Shown: piece after piece, positions 12,901 to 22,245 of the stretch | Numbering within the stretch: position 1 is the first letter of the stretch | Layout of the letters: every line of letters starts with the position of its first letter | Assembly (NCBI GenBank): GCA_029961685.1 | Contig: JARWKL010000006.1 | Location: 19,469,276 to 19,533,275, forward strand | Reading direction: 5' to 3' | Origin: Aristolochia californica | Taxonomy: Eukaryota; Streptophyta; Magnoliopsida; Piperales; Aristolochiaceae | DNA length: 64,000 nucleotides | Notes under the pieces: model-generated | Told to the model about the DNA's origin: nothing | Databases searched by the model: none | What the model saw: the letters and a program-made list of their open reading frames with translations, nothing else | Translations under genes and position numbers: made by a program

Positions 12901-15900
12901 CTCAAGTGCTTGGATATTTACCAACCCACTTTTTGCCTATCCTTAAAAATCACAGATACTTTTAGGAATTATCTTTCTCAGCTTTTGGGCGGATGTTCAT
13001 ATATTTTTTTCAGGTCCAAACTTGTACTATCCCATTTTTCTCGTAAATAAAAAAGATAATAGATCGCAACAAAACAAAAATTTTCGAGTTCATGTGTGCA
13101 AAAAAAATTTGAAAACTATATAATAAATAGAGAATTATTTCTGGCACTAAAAATGAACCCCAAAATCCAGTTTGGGAAATTCCACTAGTACAACCCCCTA
13201 ATCATAGATTGGTGGAATTTTATAGGAAAGGGACTTCTAACTGATCCCAACATGCTTTAAGTGTGGTGGATGTGCATGCCACAAGCATGTTGAGGATGCA
13301 AGTGACCTAATGATCCAAAAATTAGGGGGAGTAGAATTAATTAAATTCTCAAGTGGTTGGATATTTACCAACCCACCTTTTGTGTATCCTTAAAAATCAT
13401 AGATACTTTTTGGAATTATCTGTCTAAGCGTTTGTGCATTTCCATTTGGGATGTTCAAATTTGTTTTTTCATGTCCAAAAATTGTACTCTCTCTTTTTTC
13501 CTCGTAAACAAAAAAGATATAAGATAGCAACAAAACGAAAATTTTAGAGTTCATGTGTGCAAAAAAAATAAGAAAACTATATAATAAATTGAGAATTATT
13601 TCAGGCATTAAAAATGAACCCCAAAATCCATGTTTGGGAAATTCCACTAGTACAACCCCTTAATAATAGCTTGGTGGAATTTTATAGGAAAGGGACTTCT
13701 AACTGATCCCAACATGCTTTAAGTGTGGTGGATGTGCATGCCACAAGCATGTTGAGAATGCAAGTGGCCTAATGATCCAAAAATTAGGGGGAGTCGAAAA
13801 AATTAAATTCTCATGTGGTTGGATATTTACCAACCCACTTTTTGCCTATCCTTAAAAATCACAGATACTTTTTGGAATTATCTCTCTCAGCATTTGTGCA
13901 TTTCCATTCGGGATGTTAAAATTTTTTTTTCAGGTCCAAAACTTGTATTGTCCCATTTTTCCTCGTAAACAAAAAAGATATATGATCGCAACCAAACAAA
14001 AATTTTAGAGTTCATGTGTGCAAAAAAAATTTGAAAACTATATAATAAATAGGAATTATTTCAGGCACTAAAAATGAACCCGAAAATCCATGTTTGGGAA
14101 ATTCCACTAGGACAACCCCCTAATAATAGCTCCGGGAAATTTTATAGGAAAGGGACTTCTAACTCATCCCAACTTGCTTTAAGTGTGGTGGATGTGCAGG
14201 CCACAAGCATGTTGAGAATGCGAGTGGCCTAATAATCCAAAAATTAGGGGGAGTAGAAAAAATGAAATTCTCAAGTGGTTGGATATTTACCAACCCACTT
14301 TTTGCCTATCCTTAAAAATCAAAGATACTTTTTTGAAATATCTCTCTTAGCATTTGTGCATTTTAATTTGGGATGTTCAAATTTTTTTTTTTCAGGTCCA
14401 AACTTGTACTCTCCCATTTTTCCTAGTAAACAAAAAAGATATAAGATCGCAACCAAACGAAAATTTTAGAGTTCATGTCTGCAAAAAAAATTTGGAAACT
14501 ATATAATAAATAGAGAATTATTTCTGGCACTAAAAATGAACCCCAAAATCCATGTTTGGGAAATTCCACTAGTACAACCCCCTAATAATAGCTTGGTGGA
14601 ATTTTATAGGAAAGGGACTTCTAACTGATCCCAACATCCTTTAAGTGTGGTGGATGTGCATGCCACAAGCATGTTGAGGATGCAAGTGGACAAATGATCC
14701 AAAAATTAGGGGGAGTAGAAAAAATTAAATTCTCTAGTGGTTGGATATTTACCAACCCACTTTTTGCCTATCCTGAAAAATCACAGATACTTTATGGAAT
14801 TATCTCTCTCAGCATTTGTGCATTTCCATTTGGGATGTTCAAATTTTTTTTTTCTGGTCCAAACTTGTAGACTTCCATTTTTCCTCGTAAACAAAAAATA
14901 TATAAGATCTCATCCAAACGAAAATTTTAGAGTTCATGTGTGCAAATAAAATTTGAAAAATATATAATAAATAGAGAATTAATTCGGGCACTAAAAATGA
15001 ACCCCAAAATCCATGTTTGGGAAATTCCACTAGTACAACCCCCTAATAATAGCTTGGTGGAATTTTATAGGAAAGGCACTTCTAACTCATCCCAACATGC
15101 TTTAACTGTGGTGGATGTGCATGCCACAAGCAAGTTGAGGATGCAAGTGGCCTAATAATCCAAAAATTAGGGGGAGTAGAAAAAATTAAATTCTCAAGTG
15201 GTTGGATATTTACCAACCCACTTTTTACCTATCCTTAAAAATCACTGATACTTTTTGGAATTATCTCTCTCAGCATTTGTGCATTTCCATTTGGGATGTT
15301 CAATTTTTTTTTTCAGGTCCAAACTTGTCCCATTTTTCCTCGTAAACAAAAAATATATAAGATTGCAACAAAACGAAAATTTTAGAGTTCATGTGTGCAA
15401 AAAAAATTCGAAAACTATTTAATAAATAGAGAATTATTTCGGGCACTAAAAATGAACCCCAAAATCCATGTACGGGAAATTCCACAAGTACAACCACCTA
15501 ATAATGGCTTGGTGGAATTTTATAGGAAAGGGACTTCTAACTGATCCCAACATGCTTTAGGTGTGGTGGATGTGCATGCCACAAGCATGTTGACGATGCA
15601 AGTGGCCTAATGATCCAAAAATTAGGGGGAGTGGAAAAAATTAAATCCTCAAGTGGTCGGATATTTACCAACCCATTTTTTTCCTATCCTTCACAATCAT
15701 AGATACTTTTTTGAATTATCTCTCTCAGCATTTGTGCATTTCCTGTTGGGATGTTCAAATTTTTTTTTTCAGGTGGAAACTTGTACTCACCCTTTTTTCC
15801 TCGTAAACAAAAAAGATATAAGATCGTAACAAAATGAAAATTTTACAGTTCATGCGTGCAAAAAAAAATTGAAAACTATATAATAAATAGACAATTATTT

Positions 15901-17040
15901 CGGGCACAAAACATGATCCCCAAAATACATGTTTGGGAAATTCCACTAGTACAACCCCCTAATAATAGCTTGGAGGAATTTTATAGGAAAGGGACTTCTA
16001 ACGGATCCCAACATGCATTAAGTGTCGTCGATGTGCATGCCACAAGCATGTTGAGGATGCAAGTGGCCTAATGATCCAAAAATTAGGGGGAGTAGAAAAA
16101 ATTAAATTCTCAAGTGGTTGGATATTTACCAACCCACTTTTTGCCTTTCCTTAAAAATCACAGACACTTTTTGGAATTATGTCTCTCAGCATTTGTGGAT
16201 TTCCTTTTGGGATGTTCAAATTTTTTTTTTTCAGGTCCAAACCTATACTCTCCCATTTTTCCTCTTAAAAAAAAAAGATATAAGATTGCAACAAAACGAA
16301 AATTTTAGAGTTCATATGTGCAAAAAAATTTTGAAAACTATACAATAAATTGAGAATTATTTCAGGCACAAAAAATAAACCCCAAAATCCATGTTTGGGA
16401 AATTCCACTAGTACAACCCCTTGATAATAGCTTGGTGGAATTTTATAGGAAAGCCACTTCTAACTGATCCCAACATGCTTTAAGTGTGGTGGATGTGCAT
16501 TCCACAAGCATGTTGAGGATGCAAGTGGCCTAATGTTCCAAAAATTAGAGGGAGTAGAAAAAATTAAATTCTCAAGTGGTTGGATATTTTCCAACCCACT
16601 TTTTGCCTATCCTTAAAAATCACAGATATTTTTTGGAATTATCTCTCTCAGCATTTGTGCATTTCCATTTGGGATGTTCAAATTTTTTTTTTTAGGTCCA
16701 AACTTGCGCTCTCCCATTTTTCCTCGTAAACAAAAAGATATAAGATCGCAACAAAACGAAAATTTTAGAGTTCATGTGTGCAAAAAAAGATTCAAAAACT
16801 ATATAATAAATAGAGAATTATTTCAGGCACAAAAAATGAACCCCAAAATCCATGTTTAGGAAATTCCACTAGTACAACCCCCTAATAATAGCTTGGTGGA
16901 ATTTTACAGGAAAGCGACTTCTAATTGATCCCAACATGCTTTAAGTGTGGTGGATGTGCAAGCCACAAGCAAGTTGAGGATCCAAGTGGCCTAATGATCC
17001 TAAAATTAGGGGGAGTAGAAAAATTTAAATTCTCAAGTGG

Positions 17041-17100
17041 TTGGATATTTAACAACCCACTTTTGGTCTATCCTTAAAAAACAAAGATACTTTTAGGCAT
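17041..17100 (+). other. Satellite paralogue of the empty EPRV insertion site
   Basis: This monomer carries TTTAACAACCC, then GTCTAT directly followed by CCTTAAAAAACAAAG (junction 17071/17072). The left flank of the viral insert ends TTTAACAACCC...GTCTAT at 20305 and the right flank resumes CCTTAAAAAACAAAG at 27213. Further right-flank variants also match this monomer type: GGGATTTTCAAA, TTTTCTGGTCC, GAATTTTTTCAGG and GGAATTTTTTGGGAAAGG. Joining the two flanks therefore reproduces this monomer subtype without loss of satellite sequence. Confidence 0.8.
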
Positions 17101-20100
17101 TATCTCTCTCAGCATTTGTGCATTTCCATTTGGGATTTTCAAATTTTTTTTTCTGGTCCAAACTTGTACTCTACCATTTTTCCTCATAAACAAAAAAGAA
17201 ATAACATCGCAACAAAACAAAAATTTTAGAGTTCATGTGTGCAAAAAAAAATTCGAAAACTATAAAATAAATAGAGAATTTTTTCAGGCACTAAAAATGA
17301 ACCCCAAAATCCATGTTTGGGAAATTCCACTAGTACAACCCCCTACTAATAGCTTGGTGGAATTTTTTGGGAAAGGGACTTCTAACTGATCCAAACATGG
17401 TTTAAGTGTGGTGGATGTGCATGCCACAAGCATCTTGAGGATGCAAGTGGCCTAATGATCCAAAAATTAGGGGGAGTAGAAAAAAATAAATTCTCTAGTG
17501 GTTGGATATTTTCCAACCCACTTTTTGCCTATCCTTAAAAATCACAGATACTTTTTGGAATTATCTGTCTCAGCATTTGTGCATTTCCATTTGGGATGTT
17601 CAAAATTTCTTTTTTTCAGGTCAAAACAACAAACTCTCCCATTTTTCCACGCAAACAAAGAAGATATAAGATCGCAATTAAACGAAAATTTTAGAGTTCA
17701 TGTGTGCAAAAAAAAATCGAAAACTATGTAAGAAATAGAGAATTATTTCAGGTACTAAAAATGAACCCCAAAATCCATGTTTGGGAAATTCCACTAATAC
17801 AACCCCCTAATAATAGCTTGGTGGAATTTTATAGGAAAGGGACATCTAACTGATCCCAACATGGTTTAAGTGTGGTGCATGTGCATGCCACAAGCATGTT
17901 GAGGATGCAAGCGGCCTAATGATCCAAAAATTAGGGGGAGTAGAAAAAATCAAATTCTCAAGTGGTTGGATATTTAACAACCCACTTTTTGCCTATCCTA
18001 AAAAATCACAGATACTTTTTGGAATTATCTCTCTCAGCATTTGTGGCTTTCCATTTGGGATGTTCAAATTTTTTTTTTTCAGGTCCAAACTTGTACTCTC
18101 CTATTTTTCCTCGTAAACAAAAAAGTTATAAGATCGCAACAAAACGAAAATTTTAGAGTTCATGTGTGCAAAAAAAAAATTTGAAAACTATATAATAAAT
18201 AGAGAATTATTTCAGGCACTAAAAATGAACCCCAAAATCCATGTTTGGGAAATTCCACTAGTACAACCCCCTAATAATCGCTTGGTGGAATTTTTTGGGA
18301 AAGGGAGTTCTAACTGATCCCAACATGCTTTAAGTGTGGTGGATATGCATGCCACAAGCATGTTGAGGATGCAAGGAGCCTAATGATCCAAAAATTAGGG
18401 GGAGTAGAAGAAATTAAATTATCAAGTGGATGGATATTTACCAACCCACTTTTTGCCTATCCTAAAAAATCTCTGAGACTTTTAGAATTATCTCTCTCAG
18501 CATTTGTGCATTTCCATTTGCGATGTTAAAATTTTTTTTTTAGGTCCAAACTTGTCCTCTCCATTTTTTCCTCGTAAAACAAAAAAGTTATAAGATCGCA
18601 ACAAAACGAAAATTTTATACTTCATGTGTGCAAAAAAAATTTTGAAAACTATATAATAAATTGAGAATTATTTCAGGCACAAAAAATGAACCCCAAAATC
18701 CACGTCTAGGAAATTCCACTAGTACAACCCCCTAATAATAGCTTGGTGGAATTTTATAGGAAAAGGACTTCTAACTGATCGCAACATGATTTAAGTGTGG
18801 AGGATGTGCATGGCACAAGCAAGTTGAGGATGCAAGTGGCCTAATGATCCAAAAATTAGGGGAAGTAGAAAAAAATAAATTCTCAAGTGGTTGGATATTT
18901 ACCGACCCAATTTTTGCCTATCCTTAAAAATTACAGATAATTTTTGGAATTATCTCTCTCAGCATTTGTGCATTTCCATTTGGGATGTTCAAATTTTTTT
19001 TTTCAGGTCCAAACTTGTACTCTCCTATTTTTCCTCGTAAACAAAAAAGGTATAAGATCGCCAAAAAACGAAAATTTTAGAGTTCAAGTGTGCAAAAAAA
19101 AATCAAAAACTATATAATAAATAGAGAATTATTTCAGGAACTAAAAATGAACCCCAAAATCCATGTTTGGGAAATTCCACTAATGCAACCCCCTAATAAT
19201 AGCTTGGTGGAATTTTATAGGAAAAGGACTTCTAAATGATCCCAACATGCTTTAAGTGTGGTGGATGTGCATGCCACAAGCATGTTGAGGATGCAAGCGG
19301 CCTAATGATAGAAAAATTAGGGGGAGTAGAAAAAACTAAATTCTCAAGTGGTTGGATATTTACCAACCCACTTTTTGCCTATCCTTAAAAATCACAGATA
19401 CTTTTTGGAATTATCTCTCTTAGCATTTGTGCATTTCCATTTGGGATGTTCAAATTTTTTTTCAGGTCCGAACTTGAACTCTCCTATTTTTCCTAGTAAA
19501 AAAAAAAGTTATAAGATCGCAACAAAACGAAAATTTTAGAGTTCATGTGCGCAAAAAAAAAATTGAAAACTATATAATAAATAGAGAATTATTTCAGGCA
19601 CTAAAAATGAACCCCAAAATCCATGTTTGGGAAATTCCACTAGTACAACCCCCTAATAATACCTTGGTGGAATTTTATAGGAAAGCGACTTCTAACTTAT
19701 CCCAACATGCTTTAAGTGTGGTGGATGTGCATCCCACAAGCATGTTGAGGATGCAACTGGCCTAGTGATCCAAAAATTAGGGGGAGTAGAAAAGATTAAA
19801 TTCTCAAGTGGTTGGATATTTTACCAACCCACTTTTTACCTATCCTTAAAATTCACAGATACTTTTTGGAATTATCTCTCTCAGCATTTATGCATTTCCA
19901 TTTGGGAAGTTCAAATTTTTTTTTCAGGTCCAAACTTGTACTCTCCCATTTTTCCTCGTAAACAAAAAAGATATAAGTTCGCAACAAAACGAAACTTTTA
20001 GAGTTCAAGTGTGCAAAAAAAAAAATTGAAAACTATTTAATAAATAGAGAATTATTTCGGGCACTAAAAATGAACCCCAAAATCCATGTTTGGGAAATTC

Positions 20101-20325
20101 CACTAGTACAACCCCCTAATAATAGCTTGGTGGAATTTTACAGGAAAGGGATTTCTAACTGATCCCAACATGCGTTAAGTGTGGTGGATGTGCAAGCCAC
20201 AAGCATGTTGTGGATGCAAGTGGCCTAATGATCCAAATATTAGGGGGAGTAGAAAAAATTAAATTCTCAAGTGGTTGGATATTTAACAACCCGCTTTTTG
20301 TCTATTAAACCTCTGGAGGAGCATC

Positions 20326-20334
20326 TTATTTATA
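20326..20334 (-). promoter_or_regulatory. TATA box (TATAAATAA)
   Basis: Minus-strand TATAAATAA in the context GCTATAAATAAGATG. The distance from its first T to the insert end at 20306 is 29 nt, so the predicted transcription start falls at or within a few nucleotides of the virus-satellite junction. Confidence 0.7.
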
Positions 20335-20523
20335 GCTGAAGATTTTTCAGCTTTTCCACCTTTACCCTTGATTGTAAGGTGTGCGTTTAAAGACAAAGGG
20401 TAACTTTTGTCTTTTTGGCATGTCTCTTTTGCCCTTGCATTATTACCTTTCGGCGCCGAAAGCAGGGGTAGAAATGTCTTTTCTGCTTGTGACATCATGA
20501 TGATGACGTGCAGGAATCTTTTT

Positions 20524-20610
20524 AGCCGTCTTTGTTGACTTTGGTGTAGCCGTCATTGATGACTTTTTGTAGCCGCCATTGCGGACTTTTGAGCCGCCTT
20601 TGCTGACTTT
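20524..20610 (-). repeat. Four degenerate 19-bp promoter repeats
   Basis: Plus-strand consensus AGCCGYCWTTGNNGACTTT occurs at 20524-20542, 20548-20566, 20571-20589 and 20592-20610, starting 24, 23 and 21 bp apart. The repeats lie upstream of the TATA box in the viral direction, so they are candidate enhancer subunits. Confidence 0.85.
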
Positions 20611-20626
20611 GTTTTCGTCGTGGGCC

Positions 20627-20674
20627 TAGTCTGTTGACGTGGCTGCTGACTAGTCTGTTGACGTGGCTGCTGAC
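20627..20674 (-). repeat. Exact 24-bp tandem duplication with TGACGTGG
   Basis: Two identical 24-bp units (20627-20650 and 20651-20674), each holding TGACGTGG on the plus strand (CCACGTCA on minus), a hybrid as-1/G-box-like ACGT core. The array starts 3 nt beyond the stop codon of the last viral ORF. Confidence 0.9.
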
Positions 20675-20677
20675 TGC

Positions 20678-21235
20678 TCATTCGGACAGCTGCCTTTCGG
20701 TGCACAGTTTATAGGTGTGCTCCTTCGAAAAAGTCTTCTGGGCCATCTGGCAGAAGCTTTCCTTTGTTGTTTTGCTGAAGGGGATATTTCCTCCAAGGAG
20801 TTTCTTCAGCGTAGCTTCAAGACTGGTCTGGACGGAGGCCGGAGTCTCTTTATAGCTTTTCGAGATGATCGTCAATGGGACGGAGGTCTTGTAGACGAAG
20901 CTTCTCTTTTTCTGAATCAGCTGCTTCATGAGCTGTATCAGGTTCTTGAGCCCGTGGATACGTCTGGTTGGCCAGACTGCTTCTGGGCAAGGCTTGGCTT
21001 TTGGAATATGTCTGGGATCATATTCCATGTTGGCGTCACCTTCTTTGATGCCTTCAATAGTCACGACGGAAATGCTTGGAAACATTTTTGTGTCAGTAAC
21101 AATTTCAGCAATACAGGAAACGAAATGAAGTCGAATTCCTTTACTCTTGGTTATGGAGATGAAACTTTTGCAAGCCTCCATAATTTCCTTTGGCAGTTTC
21201 TCCAACACTGATAAATCGGTGGAGTGCAATACCAT
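20678..21235 (-). CDS. C-terminal half of the transactivator-position ORF (185 aa)
   Basis: Open frame of 185 codons starting with an ATG immediately after, and in the same frame as, the TAG that ends the 281-aa ORF upstream (TAG-ATG). The two together would span about 467 codons, a plausible size for a caulimovirid ORF VI translational transactivator/viroplasmin, and the pair sits where ORF VI belongs: last gene, before the pregenomic promoter. I see no unmistakable domain signature. The sequence has a basic central part and a stretch with VYKTSVPLTIISKSYKE at about residues 114-130. It is either the downstream part of a gene split by a nonsense mutation or a separate cistron reached by termination-reinitiation. 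The opposite-strand 182-codon frame is a shadow. Confidence 0.6.
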   Translation of the reverse strand: MVLHSTDLSVLEKLPKEIMEACKSFISITKSKGIRLHFVSCIAEIVTDTKMFPSISVVTIEGIKEGDANMEYDPRHIPKAKPCPEAVWPTRRIHGLKNLIQLMKQLIQKKRSFVYKTSVPLTIISKSYKETPASVQTSLEATLKKLLGGNIPFSKTTKESFCQMAQKTFSKEHTYKLCTERQLSE

Positions 21236-22081
21236 CTATTTTATGAATCCATATGCGTAAAGCATGGATGCATATTTTGAGTCTATTTCATGACTCAGCT
21301 TCACTTGATTCCAACTGTTGCTGGGCTCAGTGGTGAAGAAGGGAGTGTTCATCCCTTGCTCAATTTGTTCATTCCATCTCTGGAATTGAACAGTATGATC
21401 GGATTCGATCTTTGAACGAACGCTGTCCACCTTTTGAGGGCGTAACGAGGGTTCTTCAGACATAATGTCCGAAAGTTTTAAAGGTTTAAATTTCTTTAAA
21501 AGCTCAAACTCATTAAAACTAGTTTTATCTGGTTTATTTAGGCTTTTCAACCTTGTAAACTCAGACGGGGTAACCAATTTTGTCTTGAATGATTTCTCAT
21601 TACTAGACAAGTCCGTTTCCATCTGGGATGGATCCGTTAAGACTTCCTTTTCAGCTCTAGACTGACAGGTAGAAGTCCCTGATTCCGATTTCAATGAAAT
21701 CGTTAAGGTTTCCTTTTCATGCCTGGCATGACCGGTAGAAATCCTGGGTCGACCTGTGTTTATCAAAACACGAAAGTCATCCGTCTGCTGATTAGCTGAC
21801 GTTGTTGCTTCCTTTTCTCGCGATGGAGATCCGGTAGAAGTCCCGGAGGAGCTTGGCATTTCATGCCGTTGAGTGAGTTCTTTTAACTCTTCGGTTAATT
21901 CTTTAACCTTGAGTTGTAAGACTTCTCCACTTAACCCGTAACGGGCACAATTCTCATGAATGTCTCCTCGTTCTGAAAGAACTAAAAGACTGTCGAATAG
22001 TGACTGTAGAGTTGAAAGCAATACCGTGAGTGTGGCAATTGCTGCTGCTAGGTCCGTCAGGGTGCTGCTGAGGGGATCCAT
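21236..22081 (-). CDS. N-terminal part of the transactivator-position ORF (281 aa)
   Basis: First ORF after the coat protein, 281 codons, ending in TAG directly followed by an in-frame ATG. Residues 8-36 form a hydrophobic Leu/Ala/Thr-rich helix, and residues 52-72 look like a charged helical/coiled-coil segment. Residues 77-160 are a Ser/Thr/Glu-rich low-complexity linker containing three degenerate copies of a GTST...R.EKE...T motif, starting at about 80, 114 and 135. The C-terminal part is polar and basic. By position (after CP, where Pol is missing, and before the promoter) this is the likely ORF VI/TAV, the protein that lets host ribosomes reinitiate on the polycistronic viral RNA and forms inclusion bodies. 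That identity rests on synteny, not on a recognised domain. A 3' splice-site-like sequence and a weak TATA lie just upstream. Confidence 0.6.
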   Translation of the reverse strand: MDPLSSTLTDLAAAIATLTVLLSTLQSLFDSLLVLSERGDIHENCARYGLSGEVLQLKVKELTEELKELTQRHEMPSSSGTSTGSPSREKEATTSANQQTDDFRVLINTGRPRISTGHARHEKETLTISLKSESGTSTCQSRAEKEVLTDPSQMETDLSSNEKSFKTKLVTPSEFTRLKSLNKPDKTSFNEFELLKKFKPLKLSDIMSEEPSLRPQKVDSVRSKIESDHTVQFQRWNEQIEQGMNTPFFTTEPSNSWNQVKLSHEIDSKYASMLYAYGFIK

Positions 22082-22245
22082 TTACCTGTCTGTAACACAA
22101 GAAAATTCTCGAGTGGTAAGAGTATCAGGTTAATTATAAAATTCTCTATACTACAGGAGTAGAGAAAGTAATTTATGACAATAGTGGGAGATAAATCACC
22201 ACGCTGGCTGCCAATTTAACGGGAAGGCAAAAGCATAACCGAATT
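22082..22245 (-). promoter_or_regulatory. CP-TAV intergenic region and Pol deletion scar
   Basis: 164 bp with no gene, where an intact caulimovirid would have about 2 kb of polymerase ORF. Near the CP end is a 9-bp direct repeat AGGCAAAAG (22225-22233 and 22248-22256, plus strand) that may mark the deletion. Closer to the next ORF are TTTATAATTA (22140-22131, minus), a candidate TATA for a 19S-like subgenomic RNA, and TTTTCTTGTGTTACAG (22105-22090), a good 3' splice-site match, then ACAGGTAA directly before the ATG. No initiation or splice evidence is available from sequence alone. Confidence 0.4.

Larger units (their letters stand above)
1..20305 (+). repeat. Left arm of ~461-bp satellite array
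   Basis: Head-to-tail tandem array of an AT-rich monomer. Successive copies of the landmark ATCCAAAAATTAGGGGGAG start at 1, 462, 923 and 1378, so the period is about 461 bp, giving roughly 44 monomers, all in the same orientation. Landmarks in order within a monomer are the ATTAGGGGG box, CCAACCCACTTTTTGCC, a T8-T12 tract followed by CAGGTCC, an A-rich block, ACCCCCTAATAATAGC and a CATGC-CACAA-GCATG dyad. Monomers differ from each other by scattered substitutions and 1-20 bp indels. Open frames of 60-120 codons recur once per monomer at the same phase, in several frames and on both strands. That is expected of a tandem repeat, and none has a conserved start, a domain or a regulatory context, so I call no genes here. 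Strand is arbitrary. Confidence 0.97.
20306..20677 (-). promoter_or_regulatory. 35S-like pregenomic RNA promoter region
   Basis: Non-coding stretch downstream of the last viral ORF, where caulimovirids carry the promoter for the pregenomic RNA. On the minus strand it contains, in order, two ACGT-core motifs (CCACGTCA at 20666-20659 and 20642-20635), four degenerate 19-bp repeats, a third TGACGTG-type motif (20510-20504), and a TATA box (20334-20326) about 29 nt before the end of the insert. The as-1/bZIP interpretation of TGACG is known for the 35S promoter family. Activity of this copy is unknown, and it would fire into the satellite at the left flank. Confidence 0.7.

Noticed and set aside
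20283..20498. 71-codon minus-strand frame across the promoter and virus-satellite junction
   Set aside because: It spans the TATA box and predicted start site and reads into the satellite, so it is not a viral gene.
20663..21211. 182-codon plus-strand frame opposite the 185-aa viral ORF
   Set aside because: All other viral genes, the PBS and the promoter elements point to the minus strand. This frame overlaps the minus-strand ORF completely and has no recognisable feature.
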